Positions 12,001 through 24,366 of a DNA stretch of 64,000 nt are shown here, piece after piece (position 1 is the first letter of the stretch; the number at the start of each line of letters is the position of its first letter). Source of the stretch: Bromus sterilis (lineage: Eukaryota; Streptophyta; Magnoliopsida; Poales; Poaceae); the NCBI GenBank assembly GCA_950022295.1, contig OX465600.1, positions 204,257,782 to 204,321,781 of the forward strand. The letters run 5' to 3'. The notes beneath the pieces were generated by a model. The model ran no database searches, was not told the origin of the DNA, and saw only the letters and a program-made list of their open reading frames with translations. The position numbers were made by a program, and so were the translations under genes.

Positions 12001-13317
12001 GGAGGCGTTAACCGTCCAGCCGATTCCAGTGGACCAAAGAGGCGCGGCTAGGTGTGTTAGAAAGCTGGTGAGCTCGCACGTCGTTTGGTGTACTCCGGCG
12101 AGGTGTGCGGGGTCAGGAACGTCGGCGGCGATCTCATCGGCGGCGGCCGGCGCTCTGGTGCAGAGGCTGGCGTCGCTGGAGTGTGCAAACGAGGGGGGTT
12201 TTGGGTGCATGAGAACTATTGAAAGGCGGCGAGAAGATTGGGCACATCCGCGTGACCAATTGGTCACAGGAGCGTTGCCGGCAACGAATTGCGCGGTTGC
12301 GTTGTACTGTGCCCATGGTGGCGGTGGCTAGACAATGAGGGGAGACGCAGGGACACTTGGGCAAGAAGCAGGGTCTCACCACGAACTCAAAGGAGGCGAT
12401 GATGCGGTCGGGGGTGCTCTGACGGCGACGGAATCGTCAATTGAGCGCAGCGGCTCCGGCGAGATGTCGACGACGATTGCGGCGGCTCTGAGTCAAATCC
12501 ACTCGCCATCTATTCCGTGAAGACGAAGACAAGGTCGCTGAGCACGAGGGACAAGGCCTTCGGGGCTATCTCTCGTGGTGGCCGCGAGTTTCCACGGCGG
12601 AGAGCTCCGGCGGTTTCGGTCGGTGGCGGAAACGGGCGAGAGAGAGCAGGAGAATAAGGGAAAATGTCTAGGAGGAGGGGGAAACGATCCATGGCGTCGA
12701 GGGCGTCTCCGTGGCGTAACTAGATGGCTCGGGGTCGCCTGGAAGCGTCTCGGTGTCGAGGTGGCGTCCACGGCGTGCTCGGCCTCCAGCGAGCTGCTTC
12801 TGGGCACAGGGAGGTAGACGACAAGGAGTTGGCTGGGCTGGGCCGGCTTGCTGGGTAAGTTGGGCCAGGTAAGTGGGCTCCTTTCCTCCTTCTATTTTTT
12901 TTGTTTTAATTCTTTTCTGCTGTTTTTTTCTTTGATTTAAAATACCAAAGAATTTTATAAAATCCCCAAAACATTAATTTGGTCTTATGTGACATAGGGC
13001 TAGCCACTCCCATGTTTTGAAGATTTTTGAAATTCAACATATTTGAATTCAAATTCTAATAGGGGTATTTTATTAATTCCAAAGAACTTCTGGATTTTTA
13101 GAAAAATCAATGAGCATTGAGTGGTTCCCACTCCACTTGATATGTCATCTCACTTATTTATGGGACTTTTTAAAAATACCAGAGGAATTTTTGGAGCAAC
13201 TTTTAAAATGGCCATTTGAATTAAATCCATTTGGAAGGGTTTTCCTTCTCCCATTTCAATTCTTTTGAAATTTTAACATGATGCAAGTGACATCCTAACC
13301 CTAGCATATACCTAAAC
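9050..13317 (-). repeat. Element A 5' LTR
   Basis: It ends inside at TGTCGGGACC (9050) next to the primer-binding site. The outer end near 13317 lacks the last dozen or so bases expected from the sister LTR and abuts a truncated LTR of another family. It includes a 390-bp tandem duplication (10771-11551) absent from the 3' LTR and a CAT-rich microsatellite near 10660. A conserved block shared with other LTR families lies at about 10122-10190. The many short ORFs inside are not conserved between the LTRs. Confidence 0.87.
10771..11551. repeat. 390-bp tandem duplication within the element A 5' LTR
   Basis: Two consecutive copies start at AACTCCTACATCTGCTAGG (10771) and AACTCCTACATCTCCTAGG (11161). 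The 3' LTR has one copy (from about 1664). The junction lies where CAATTCAACTCC resembles CAATCAACTCC, suggesting unequal recombination or slippage at short homology. The copies have since diverged by scattered substitutions. Confidence 0.85.
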
Positions 13318-13681
13318 AGAAAGTTTTGAAAATTTCCGCCATAGTTTACACCGTTACTCTTTCTTGCTTTTATTTCATTTCCGTTGCAATCATCACTACT
13401 ATTATCCCCCTTGTGTTTGATCCTTTGTAAACAACAAGACCGGAGAGATTGACAAACTCTCTGACTCGTTGGGAGAAAAGTTATTTGCTTTTGTGTGCCG
13501 TTCCCGGTCAAGTTAGTAACTAATCTCAAATGGCGCCTTCCTCGTTTGACCACCTACTCGTAGATCTTGGAGTCCTACTGGTCGATAACATTGGTATCTT
13601 CATGGAGGGAAATTTTCTTCTATCTACATCATAACCTCCCACTTGGAGTAACCAACGAGGTGGTGTTATCTACACCCATCA
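13318..13681 (+). mobile_element. Truncated TGATACG-type LTR (3' end only)
   Basis: From about 13380 it parallels the last part of the element D LTRs: TTTGATCCTTTGTAAACAAC, a GGAGAGATTGAC block, TCCTACTGGTCGATAAC and GTAACCAACGAGG, ending ACCCATCA as the family does. The 5' 1.2 kb is missing, cut at the outer edge of element A. Confidence 0.75.
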
Positions 13682-13907
13682 GCAGGCCACTAGCACAGAG
13701 CACGCACGACAGCCGACGAACAGGATGCATGGCTACCAAGATGCCCAAGATGAACCACCATGTATAGGAGGTCCCCCATCTTGAGATCGCCTTCTCTGCG
13801 CAAGGAATTAGCCGGATTCAGCCTGACCGGTCATCATCATCCTCCATCCCCAAGTCCGGCCATCGATGTTCCTCGTTGATTACGTCGCAGTTGTTGTAGC
13901 CCCGGCC
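13682..13907. other. Unassigned sequence
   Basis: About 226 bp between two recognisable LTR fragments. I see no motif, repeat or coding pattern that assigns it. Confidence 0.4.
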
Positions 13908-14807
13908 TCCTACTGGATGTCGACTCCGCGGGGGCCACCCGGATTTGTTCGTTGTTAGTTAGAGGGATTATGACGTCCGGATCTCTCGGAACAACTCTCC
14001 AATGAGTGTCTTTAACGGGCCCGACTAAGAGAGATGGGCGTGCGTGCCGAGCCTTGTAATGGGCAGTTGGTACACCCCTGAAGGGTTAAATCTTTTCGAG
14101 AAGCCGTGTCCACGGTTATGGATGACTTGAGACCTACTCCTTGTTCATAGAAAACAACAACTGAGATAATTGTAATAACCTTATCAACGTGTGTTTTCCT
14201 TGACTGCTTCTTCTTCGTCGGGATCCGAAGGGGAGGACAAGGATAGGATAGGTGTTATGATTGCGTAAGTAGCTGATAGCAAGACTCTAAAATAGATCGT
14301 TAGCCACTCATATATTGCTAGTGCGGCTGCAACCCCACCACTACCCCCTTCTTACCGTGAGAAGTTAGTTACAAGACTTGTTGATATAGCTCACCCCTTC
14401 TTTTCTCTTTTATGCAGGTTATGCAAATGAATCTTGGACTACAGAGGAGCTCAACGACCCTTCTTCTGGACGCCTTCATAGGGACTCGACGACGACTAGT
14501 TAGACGGATCCCGGCGGAGAGCCTGGACCCGTGTGGTTACGAGAATGGTGTGTTTTACCATTGCCACTTGGCATTTTATTGTAGTCTGTACTCAGACATG
14601 TATCTTCCGCTGATGTAATATATTTAGGAAATTGTATGCCGATTGTATGAGATGTTGTATCCTTGTAGCTTTAATGTTGTGATATCATGTTGGAAATCCG
14701 GGGCATATGGCATTGTCATATATCACGGTGGGAATGATATGTGCTTCGTCCCTAGATCTGGATGGAAACATCTAGATCTGGAATAGTACCGCATATCGGG
14801 CCTTCCA
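13908..14807 (+). repeat. Element C 5' LTR, 3' portion only
   Basis: It matches 18313-18961 but keeps about 240 bp (near 14290-14560) that the right LTR has lost. It ends GGGCCTTCCA next to the primer-binding site, where the right LTR ends GGGCCTTACA. It carries the conserved block TACACCCCTGAAGGG followed by GCCGTGTCCACGG (about 14069-14130). Confidence 0.8.
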
Positions 14808-15402
14808 ACTTGGTATCAGAGCCTTACCCTGTAGGATCCCTTTTCTGGCCGAAGTCGAGTCTAGACAAAATATTTTGTAGTTTTTAAGATAGTTACTGGA
14901 GAGTGGGAATCTTTTTACTCCTTACCTTTTCTCTTGTCAGGAAAAGTGTAGTAAGTGTTTTACTCTCTTCTTATCCCCTTCAAACTCTAGGATCTCGAGT
15001 GTGTGGAGTATCAGAACCGTTATAATGCCTTGCTTGCAGTGTATTGTCTCGATTCCGATTTCAGGTTGGGAATTCATGTAATACCTTTAGCTCTCCGACT
15101 CCGGATAACATCTTGGTCGTCCGTTGACTTCATTCCTCTTGCCCATTATCCTCAATATTTCAGTGAGAATGCTTCTCTTGATTGTCACTTTCAACTATCA
15201 TTTCTTATTTTCGTCTCCTGATGGTTCCGTTCTTCGACGTGGCCATCTCTCTGCGGAATGTTCGCGACGAAAGGTCATCGTCGACATGGAGCAGAGTCCC
15301 TTGTTGGTGGTGTTGAAGATTGATGACTCTCTTTTCTCTTCCCCCCTCTCCCCCGGATCGTCCTGGATCTCGGGACGAGATCCCTTGTTGGTGGTGTTGT
15401 AT
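14808..15402 (+). other. Residual internal domain of element C with primer-binding site
   Basis: TGGTATCAGAGC (14811-14822) is the initiator-tRNA-Met type priming site. The leader GGCCGAAGTCGAGTCTAG follows. The last 120 bp, including CTCGGGACGAGATCCC, look like the sequence upstream of a 3' LTR. The 18-bp string CCCTTGTTGGTGGTGTTG occurs twice, at about 15298 and 15383. No gag or pol domain remains. Confidence 0.7.
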
Positions 15403-18400
15403 TGTAACAACCCGGGATTTTCACCCAAATTAAAAAAAAATTGTTGCTTTTATTTTTCTGCTTGTTAAAATTGTTTGCAGTATTTGGTTCGCCGAATTAT
15501 TAATCGGTGAATATTTCTCTCCCTCTTTCTCGTATCGGATGCGAGACCGAACTCTTTTCCCAACGGAACATGACCTCGTTGCGGCACCGGGAAAGTCACC
15601 CGATAATCGTCGGAACTTTCGGCACAAGACCAGCCATCACCAATGGTGCGGAAAAACCCCATTTATATTTAGATGGGTTATTTATCGGGAGTTAATCGTT
15701 GTATTGATTGGTCGCAAAACGTTGTAGACGACGTCAGTGCAGTGTGGCGATGCAGTGTTTAGAATTTCGTGCGAGTCCGACTTTGTCGAGTAGGTGATCG
15801 ATCGGATGTGCCAGTCATAGTAGCCGCTGTAAGTCCAGAGGCGTATTTACAAATTATTGTGTGCGCTGATAGTTGGACCCCCGGATTCCCCTGTTATCTT
15901 CGGATGCTATCCCACCCGAAAAAACCGGACCCGAAACGGGCCATTTTGTGGCCCGAAACCCCTCCCAAACACCCACCTACTATATATAGTAGGCAACCCC
16001 TTGCCATTTGGAGCAACCCTAGCCTACCCTAACCCTCCACCTACCTCTACCCTCCGCCACTCCTCCTTAGATTTCCGTGCACAGCCAATCCCTACCTCCC
16101 ATCAGATGTGGAGACAAGCCCCTCGATCTGGACCGTTGGATCGGATGATCCAATGACCGTGGAACCCTCCCGCACTACAACCCACGCCCAATAGAACCTG
16201 AGCCGCCTTCACGCCCGAACGCCCTGCCGCCTCCTTGCCTCCGGCAAGTCGCCGGCCCGCGCCACCTCCTCCGGCCAAATTGTCCGCTCCGCCGTGCCTC
16301 CCTTCCCTCTCCTCCTCACCCCTACTCTTCTTCTCTCTCTCAAGGTCGCCATGAACGCCACCGCCGCCGCCAAGCCATGGTCGAAGCCGCGGCCACGGAG
16401 CTCGCCCCATCACCGGCACCGGCCTCCCCTCCTCAGATCCGAGCCGCCAGCGCCCAGATCCAGCCGCCCCCATATCTAACGCGCCGCCGGAGCCACCCCA
16501 GCTTGCTGTAGCACGGCCTGCGCCACCGGCCGCGTCCTGGACGATACGAGCGCTCCAACCGCCCGCTCGCCCCGTTGACTGCCGCCAGGTGGGCTGCGCC
16601 AACGCCCTAAGGCCCATCACCCGTGCTGGCCCACAGCGCCTTCATGGCCTGGGTGAGCTTCCGCAAAACCTCCGCACACCGCTGCTTCCTGGGTCGGCCC
16701 AGCTCGGTGAGGCAGCCTCCTATTTTTTTCTATTTCCTATTGGGCTTGGTCTAGGTACGCTTGCTGCTATGTAACGCCCGTGTGCATCTGTTTAGTTAAG
16801 TTGCGCCCTTCTGTTTTTGTCCATTTACGGTAGATTCGGCCCAGTAGTTTTTTTCCTTTTCTGGTGTTAATTAAATGGCAGATTGTATAGTATTTTTGCG
16901 ATGCCCGTATCTTTTTGCTGTTAGCTCGGATTGCAATGATTCCAATGTCAAACTTGCTCCACTTTGCGTGTAGGGTAATAAAATGTGCTCATTTTCCATG
17001 TTTGAATTTGTTTACATGTTGTTTCACTGCTATTTCCGTTGCATGCCACTCTAAACTGTAATAGGCCATAACTTTTTAACCGTTGTTCGGAATAGAATGT
17101 TCTTTATATCTAACTTGACTAGAATTTCGAGTAGGTTGTTTATATGCTACTCTTTCTTGCTAATAAAAATAATAAAGTGTGGTTTAGGGCAGGACAGTAG
17201 TAAAACTGTTAATCATCATGGGGACCGTAATACTTTGCCATGTATAGGTTTTACCCCCCACTTAAGATGACTAGATTAGATAGTTTACTTCATGCTTCAC
17301 CTCTTGACATGATTATGTGATATGCCATGCTTGAGTGCGATGCCATGTTAACCACATTTTCTCATGTTGTGTAGCTAAACAACTTTAACCGATGATAAAT
17401 GTGCGGTATCATCGTGTGTGACGAGTACTCTACTTAACCTATTAGTAACCGCTGTCGATGATAGATCTGTATCGTAGTGCGTTGTCTCATGTTGCCTTCT
17501 TGTTGATGCTTGCTCGTGATTGCTTCGTAGTAATAGATGCTTTCTTGTCGATTACCTTTTCTAGTGTTTCCTTCTTGTGTGCTCCCGCGGTTACTCACAG
17601 AGACGATGTGAGCTTGCGATTGACTACACCTTCGGCTTCGTCTTCTCATCAGGTAAGGGGGAGCATATATCATGCTTATAACTTTCAGCTCACTCGCGCC
17701 TAGGTGTAGGATAGAACGATTGCTTGATCCTACCACTTCATATTCTTGCCTCTCAAATAAACCCAAACAACCATGTCCTACACATCCGAGCAAACCTTGT
17801 TCGGTTATGTTACTATTGCTCGTTGCTCAGACACTGGTCAGTATGCATGCTAGGATTCTATCAAATGTTATCCTTTTACTCCTTGGATTGGGCTATCACA
17901 TTATTATATTGTTGTGGATGATATGATTATTATAATGTTGACTATACTCGACGAAGGATGGAAGGTCTAGGCTATCCCGCCTGACGCTTTGTTCCATTCG
18001 AATCACCTAGGTCCCGAGTTCTGGGTATTGTGTCTCTTGACGAGCGTGCTTAACTGCGTGTGGGATGCTATGGGGTCCCCTCTTCTTACCTACCTAGCTC
18101 CAAACATTTCTAGTGGTGGCCCAAGGTGATTTACCATTTGAAAACCGTGTGCGTAACTGGTCTACAGGCTAGTGGATTTAAAAAAACTGGACTTGTGGGG
18201 TGGTGTATCCTATTGGTCCACACTTGGCCGGCGAGGTCCCGGGCATGGCTTTTTCCACGGTAACCCAAACCCAGTTGAGACGGAAGAGACCAGGATGAGA
18301 GCGCGGCCGTCTCCTGAACTGGATGTCGACTCCCCGGGGGCCACCCACATTAGTTCGTTGTTAGTTAGAGGGATTATGACGTCCAGATATCTCGGAACAA

Positions 18401-18961
18401 CTCTTCAATTAGTGTCTTTAACGGGCCCGACTAAGAGAGATGGGCATGCGTGCGGAGACTTGTAATGGGCAGTTGGTACACCCCTGCAGGGTTAAATCTT
18501 TTCAAGAAGCCGTGTCCACGGTTATGGATGACTTGAGACCTACTCCTTGTTCATAGACAACAACAACTGAGATAATCTTAACTACTTGATGAATGTGTGT
18601 GTGCCTTGACTGCTTCTTTATTCGTCGGGATGCGAAGAGGAGGACAAGGATAGGATAGGTGTTATGCTTGCGTAAGTATTTGATAGCAAGACTTGTTGGA
18701 GCCGATTCCTCATGTAGTAACTACGTATTTGATTGTAGTCTGTACTCAGACATGTATCTTCCGCTGATGTAATGTATTAAGGCAATTGTATGCCGATTGT
18801 ATGAGATGTTTTATCCTTGTAGCTGTAATATTGTGATATCATGTTGGAAATCCGGGGCATATGGCATTGTCATATATTGCGGTGGGACCGATATGTGCTT
18901 CGTCCCAGGATCTGGATGGAAACATCTAAATCTGGAAAAGTACCGCATATTGGGCCTTACA
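15403..18961 (+). repeat. Element C 3' LTR (complete)
   Basis: It starts TGTAACAACCCGGG and ends GGGCCTTACA. A TATA box at 15980 marks the likely core promoter, followed by a G+C-rich leader (16000-16740), an AT-rich middle and, at about 18472-18535, the conserved block shared with other LTR families. At 3559 bp it is about 480 bp shorter than the reconstructed solo LTR of the same family, partly through a deletion near 18690. Apparent ORFs in the G+C-rich leader are not supported by the other copies. Confidence 0.8.
15978..15990 (+). promoter_or_regulatory. TATA box of the element C LTR
   Basis: ACTATATATAGTA lies about 575 bp into the LTR, just before the G+C-rich stretch that would form the transcribed leader. 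Position and sequence fit an RNA polymerase II core promoter for the retrotransposon transcript. Confidence 0.5.
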
Positions 18962-18971
18962 ATCTTCCATA

Positions 18972-21584
18972 GTGGGAGCTGAAGAAAATGGCCAACACGA
19001 CATTCATAACGATCACGACATACATGATGATCATGATGAAATTTCAGAGGAACCTATTGTGCCACGTAGGTCATCAAGAGTCCGTCAATCTCCTGAGTTT
19101 TATGGACAACTTGTGAATACAGTTACGTTAAATGAACCTGGAGATCCTACAAACTATAAAGAGGCAATGGAAGGACCTGAGTCTGACAAATGTCTAGAAG
19201 CCATGATATCTGAAATAGCCTCCATGTATACCAACAAAGTATGGACTTTGGTGGATATTCCCTAGGACCGAAAGGCCATCGAGAATAAATGCATATTCAA
19301 GAAAAAGACTGACGCAGACGCAAACGTTTCTGTCTATAAAGCCCGAATTGTCGCAAAAGTGTTCCGATAAATTCAAGGAGTTGAGTACGCGGAGACATTC
19401 TCTCATGTAGCGATGATAAAGTCTATTCGGGTTCTACTAGCAATAGTTGCCTATCATGATTACGAGACATGGCAGATGGACGTGAAAACCACGTTCCTTA
19501 ATGGTAACATTGAGGAAAAGTTGTACATGGTGCAAGCGGAAGATTTCATTGATCCAAAGATGCTGGTAAAGAATGCAAGCTTCAATGATCAATATATGGA
19601 TTGAAGCAGGCATCTCGGAGCTAGAACCTTCGATTTGATGAGGTGATCAAAGCGTTTGGATTTGTCCAAAACATCGAAGCGTTCTGCGTCTATAAGAAAC
19701 TAAGTGGGAGCTCTGTAGCATTCCTTGTGTTGTATGTGGATGAAATATTACTGATAGGGAATGATACAAAATTCTTAGAAGAAGTGAAGGAATACTTGAA
19801 TGGACAATTTTCCATGAAGAACCTAGGTGAAGCTGCATACATATTAGGCATTAAGATCTATAGAGATTGACCAAATCGCCTATTGGCTTTGATTCAAAAA
19901 GCTTATATTGATAAAGGGACAATTACATTTTTGCCCCTAGTTCTGCCGGCCCGTGGGTTTTGCCCTTACTTTTCGGCTTTGCTCAGTTTTGCCCTTAAAT
20001 TTGTCTCTGAGGTCATCCGAACGCCCTTTGACCGTTTGACCAATACTTTGAAAATGCATAACAAATTCATATGAACTCAGAAAAATGCAAATAAGATATC
20101 AAAATGTTTAAAAAAGAATTACCTGTAAGTGCATGTTATTAGCATTCACGAACAAAATAATATTTAAACTACTTGAGGTTATTAATGTTATTAACATTAT
20201 TAAACATTAAAGGGTATAAACAATACATTTTCATGATTAAAAATGACATGCGAATGTAGGTGATGTCTTCTGAACATTCTGATATCTTATTTGCATTTTT
20301 CTGGGTATATATGAAGTTGTTATGCATTTTCAAATGACTTTGACCATTAATTTTAAAATTCATAACAAGTTCATGTGAATTCAAAAAATCTCAAATAAGA
20401 TATCAGAATGGTCAGCAGACATCACCTAAACTTGCATGCCGTTTTTATTCATGATTTTTTCATTGTTTACACATTTTTATTTTTAATAATGTTAAGAACG
20501 TTAGTAACCTTGGGTAGGTTAATAATTAATATTTTCATATGTGCAAATGATACACACATAAAGGAAATGCTTTTCTGAATAATTAAATATCTTATTTGCA
20601 TTTTTCTAAGTTCATATGAATTTGTTATACATTTTCTAAGTATTGGTCAAACGGTCAAAGGGCGTTCGGATGACCCGAGGGACAAATCTAAGGGCAAAAC
20701 TGAGCAGAGCCGAAAAGTAAGGGCAAAACCCACGGGCTGGCAAAACTAGGGGCAAAAATGCAATTGTCCCTTGATAAAATATTGAAGAAGTTCAGTATGG
20801 ATAACTCCAAGAGATGTCTCTTTCCAGTTATAAAATAATTAAGCTAAGTGTGACTCAATGTCCAGCAACAACACAAGGAAAGGAGGAGATGTCCTCAAAA
20901 CCCTATGGTTCAGCCATAGGCCGTATAATGTATGCTATGATGTGTACTCGGCCAGATTTAGCTCTGGCAATTAGTATGACTAATCGCTACCATAGTAATC
21001 CAGGAATGACTCATTGGACCGTAGTGGAGAACATCCTGAAATACTTACGAAGGACGAAGGATCTCTTTCTCGTATATGGAGGATGTGAAGAAGAGCTAGC
21101 CGTAAAAGGTTACGTCGATGCTAGCCTTGACTCTGACGTAGATGCCTCAAAATTCCAGACGGGTTATGTGTTCATGTTGAATGGCAGCGCAATTAGCTAG
21201 AGGAGCGGAAAGCTATCATTCGTCGCCCAATCTTCAATGGAATCAGAGTATATTGCCACTTGCGAAGCGTCCAATGAAGCGCATTGGCTGAAGAAGTTTG
21301 TGATCGAGCTTGATGTCTTCCCTAGCTGCACTGACCCCGTTGGCATTTATTGCGACAATACGGGTGCCATTGCTAACGCGAAGGAACCAAGAACTCACTC
21401 TACATCCAAGCATATTCTCCGACGTTTCCATGTGACATTAGACTACGTCAAGGATGGTCATACTAGGATTCGCAAGACACATACAGATCTGAACGCTGCA
21501 GTCCCAATGACTAAACCTCTTCCACAGGGAAAGTTTGAACAACACCGAGAGACTATAGGTGTTAGATACATACCTGATGTAAAC
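18972..21584 (+). pseudogene. Copia RT-RNase H polyprotein remnant
   Basis: The segment starts in an acidic linker and VPRRSSRVRQSPEFYG. RT follows with YKARIVAK, QGVEYAETFSHVA, WQMDVKTTFLNG and YVDEILLIGND; the catalytic YVDD motif is altered to YVDE. Stops occur at 19263-19265, in the next segment, and where a Trp of the SRSWNLRF motif has become TAG near 19627. A foldback element splits the frame after AYIDK. RNase H follows from 20814 with YGSAIGRIMYAMMCTRPD, an Asp in YVDAS, Glu in MESEYIA and Asp in YCDNTGAIANAKEPR, ending DVN*. Many lesions make it a clear pseudogene. Confidence 0.9.
19916..20770. mobile_element. 855-bp long-TIR foldback element (MULE-like?)
   Basis: The ends are inverted for about 185 bp, starting GGGACAATTACATTTTTGCC at the left and, in complement, GGGACAATTGCATTTTTGCC at the right. 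The target duplication is TTGATAAA, 8 bp, at 19908-19915 and 20771-20778. The centre is a second palindrome around 20338 (arms roughly 20226-20330 and 20345-20460), so the motif CAAATAAGATATC occurs four times in alternating orientation. It is AT-rich with no coding capacity. Long TIRs suggest a Mutator-like non-autonomous element, but an 8-bp duplication would also suit hAT. Confidence 0.85.
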
Positions 21585-21618
21585 TAGTGTAATTCGTACT
21601 CTAGTGCAAGTGGGAGAC

Positions 21619-21869
21619 TGTTGGATATGTGCATTAGAGGCAAATTAATAAATATATTTGTCACATATTCATTTTGTTCATAATATGTTTTATGCTATGG
21701 AAGAGGTAAAACACACCATTCCCGTGTAGTATATAAACGCCTAGTCCGTAGTTAAACTCGGGTACACTAGCTCATTGGTCAATCGATGACCAAGGTTTCT
21801 TGATCATGAGGTATGAACCGCCTATTGACAATGAGGTCATGAAATTAGGAGAATGATGTGATGGAAACA
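21619..21869 (+). repeat. Start of the copia 3' LTR
   Basis: TGTTGGATATGTGCATTAGAGG follows the purine-rich tract directly and has the style of Angela/BARE LTRs, including the TTAGGAGAATGATGTGATGGA block just before the interruption at 21870. Confidence 0.8.
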
Positions 21870-23569
21870 TGTAAGGCCCGATATGCGGTACTGTTCCAGA
21901 TCTAGATGTTTCCATCCAGATCTAGGAACGAAGCACATATCGTTCCCACCGCGACATATGACAATGTCATATGCCCCGGATTTCCAACATGATATCACAA
22001 CATTACAACTATAAGGATACAACATCTCATACAATCGGCATACAACTGCCTTAAATACATTACATCAATGGAAGATACATGTCTGAGTACAGACTACAAT
22101 CAAATGCCTAGTGGCAAAGGTAAAACACACCATTCCCGTAACCACACGGGTCCATGCTCTCCGCCGAGATCCGCCTAACTAGTCCTCGTCGAGTCTCTAC
22201 GAAGTCGTCCAGAAGAAGGGTCGTCGAGCTCCTCTGAAGTCCAAGATCGTTTGCATAACGTGCGTAAAAGATAAAAGAAGGGGTGAGCTATATCAACAAG
22301 TCTTGTAACTAACTTCTCACGGTAAGATGGGGGTAGTGGTGAGGTTGCAGCTTCACTAGCATTATATAAGTGGCTAACGATCTATTTAGAGTAATATGCG
22401 AACCAAGCATTCGATGAGGAATCGCCTCCAACAAGTCTTGCTATCAGCTACTTACGCAAACATAACACCTATCTTATCCTTGTCCTCTCCTTTGCATCCC
22501 GACAAAGAAGAAGCAGTCAAGGCACTCACACATTGATCAAGTTATTAAGATTATCTCAGTTGTTGTTGTCTATGAAAAAGGAGTATGTCTCAAGTCGTCC
22601 ATAACCGTGGACACGGCTTCTCGAAAAGATATAACCCTGCAGGGGTGTACCACCTGCCCATTACAAGGCTCTGCACGCACGCCAAGCTCTCTCAGTCTGG
22701 CCCATTAAAGACACTCATTGAAGAGTTTTTCCGAGATATCCGGAGGTCATAATCCCTCTAACTAACAACGAACAAATCCGGGTGGCCCCCGGGGAGTCGA
22801 CACCCAATCCAAGAGCCGGTCGAGCCCTCGGATCGGACTCTTCCATATGGCTATGGTTGGAGTTAGCCTCACCCGAACTCAGGGGCTTCCCTAGCTCACA
22901 AATGTGGACCAACAGAGGAACTCTATCTTTGCTGGCCCAAGTTGTTTTAAAATCTGCTGGGGGGCCAACCAAGCACACACACGGTTTCAAATGGTAAATC
23001 ATCTTGGGCCAGCTCTAGAAATGTTTGAAGCTAGGTAGGTAAGAAAAGGGGACCCTATAGCATTCCACACACAGTTAGGCACACTCGTCAAGAGACACAA
23101 TACCAGTAACTCGGGTCCTAGGTGACTCGAATGGAACAAAGCATCAGGGCGGGATAGCCTAGACCTTCCATCCTTCATCGAATATAGTCAGCATTATGAT
23201 AATCATATCATCCACAACAATATAATATGGTGATAGCCAAATCCGAGGAGTAACAGGAGGTAACAGTTGATCGCATCCTAGCATGCATACTAAGCTGTTT
23301 GGGTTTATTTGAGAGGCTTAAATACGAGGTGGTAGGATCAAGCAATCGTTATATACTATAGCTAGGCGCGAGTGAGCTGAAAGTTATAAGTATAATGAGA
23401 AAACGAAACCGAAGGTGTAGTCAATCGCAAACTCGCATCGTCTCTGAAGTACCCGCGGAAGCACACAAGGAAAAACTGGAAAAGGCAATCGAGGACGAAG
23501 CATATATTACTACGAAGCAACCACGAGCAAGCATCAACAAAAAGATAACGCGCACTACTAGGGAATACC

Positions 23570-23830
23570 CTTATGGTGGCGCCTTTTTTTGAGTTTAGTG
23601 GCGCATTATGGATGCTCCACTAACTACAAGCCACTAATAAGGGCTTAGAGGTGGCGCATTCTGGATGCGCCACCCCTAAGGCCCTTAGCGTGGCGCATCT
23701 CAGAATGTGCCACCTATAAGCTCTTAGGGGTGGCGCATTCTGATATGCGCCACGCCTAAGGTTCCTTAGGGGCGGCGCATTCACAGTATGCCAATAAAGC
23801 CAGACAAAATGCGCCACTAAATGGGTTACA
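23570..23830. repeat. CACTA1 left subterminal repeat array
   Basis: Several units of about 40-50 bp each contain GTGGCGCA, a short variable core and TGCGCCAC, so every unit can form a small hairpin; spacers read CTAAG or its complement. In CACTA elements such subterminal motifs are binding sites for the element-encoded DNA-binding protein. Confidence 0.85.
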
Positions 23831-24366
23831 GAAAACAAAAAAAAGAATTACAGAAAAGAATAAAAACAATACATATATTTTAATTATATTACATAAATGC
23901 AAAATACAATTTTACCATGAGCCCAACAATTATTGATACAAAAGAATTGCATTATAATTCTTATTACAAAGATTTACAAAGATTTAGAGGCCAACAAGAT
24001 TGACAAGATTACATCCATCACAATCTTACAATGAGTCCAACAATTATTGAAAACTGAAAGCTACTTTCGTCATCATCTCTTGTTTGCTCTTCAACCTGCA
24101 CCAAACAAAGCTTTAGAGGTCACATCCATATGAATTCATACCAAAGGAGAACAAAGCAATGTAGCATCTATTCTTATCAAAAACTTAAAGCAAGTCGATC
24201 AATGGTGAGGAGCATGCACATATGCATAAAAATGCATATGAAGTGACCTTTATACACAAAGAGCACCAAGAGTATTTGACACTACCATATACTACACAAA
24301 GAGTACATCCAAATTACATGTAGGGCACACATTCATCAAATGACTTCCATATATAACATAAATTGT
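23831..24366 (-). other. CACTA1 region 3' of the accessory gene
   Basis: AT-rich, non-coding DNA between the accessory gene stop and the left repeat array. A CCAACAATTATTGA string occurs twice (near 23925 and 24031) with ACAAGATTACAT-like surroundings. I see no equivalent of the small hybrid-binding-domain ORF that CACTA2 has in this position. Confidence 0.5.

Larger units (their letters stand above)
1..13317 (-). mobile_element. Element A: degenerate Ty3/gypsy LTR retrotransposon
   Basis: The order on the minus strand is 5' LTR (9050-13317), primer-binding site, short leader, reverse transcriptase, RNase H, integrase, integrase tail and 3' LTR (from 3856, running off the left edge). Integrase following RT/RNase H is the Ty3/gypsy order, and the protein style resembles Tekay/Del chromoviruses. 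Gag and protease are missing: the leader, which matches that of element B, runs almost directly into RT. Pol has stops and frameshifts and is split by a later solo LTR at 5941-7615, so the copy cannot encode a working polyprotein. The two LTRs differ by a 390-bp tandem duplication, a 182-bp TIR insertion and many substitutions, so the copy is old. Element B at the right end of the window is the same family in the opposite orientation. Confidence 0.88.
13908..18961 (+). mobile_element. Element C: internally deleted Ty3/gypsy element
   Basis: A 3' LTR fragment (13908-14807) is followed by a primer-binding site, about 0.6 kb of internal DNA and a second, complete LTR (15403-18961) in the same orientation. 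The internal part joins a 5' leader resembling that of element B (GGCCGAAGTCGAGTCTAG) to a short tail, so gag and pol are gone. The left LTR is truncated at its 5' side, so no target duplication can be checked. The LTR family recurs as the minus-strand solo LTR at 21870-43503. Confidence 0.75.
18962..21869 (+). mobile_element. Ty1/copia element (Angela/BARE-like), 3' part
   Basis: It contains the end of copia pol (RT and RNase H), a purine-rich tract AAGTGGGAGAC and an LTR starting TGTTGGATATG (21619). It begins abruptly at the end of the element C LTR, and its gag, protease and integrase are not seen. The LTR is interrupted at 21870 by a solo LTR; matching LTR sequence resumes at 43504. It is the oldest layer of the central nest. 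Confidence 0.85.

Noticed and set aside
23570..23830. Regularly spaced palindromic repeats resembling a CRISPR array (also 40740-41115 and 55262-55460)
   Set aside because: They sit just inside CACTA termini, alternate in orientation, have no unique spacers of constant length and no cas genes; the genome is eukaryotic.
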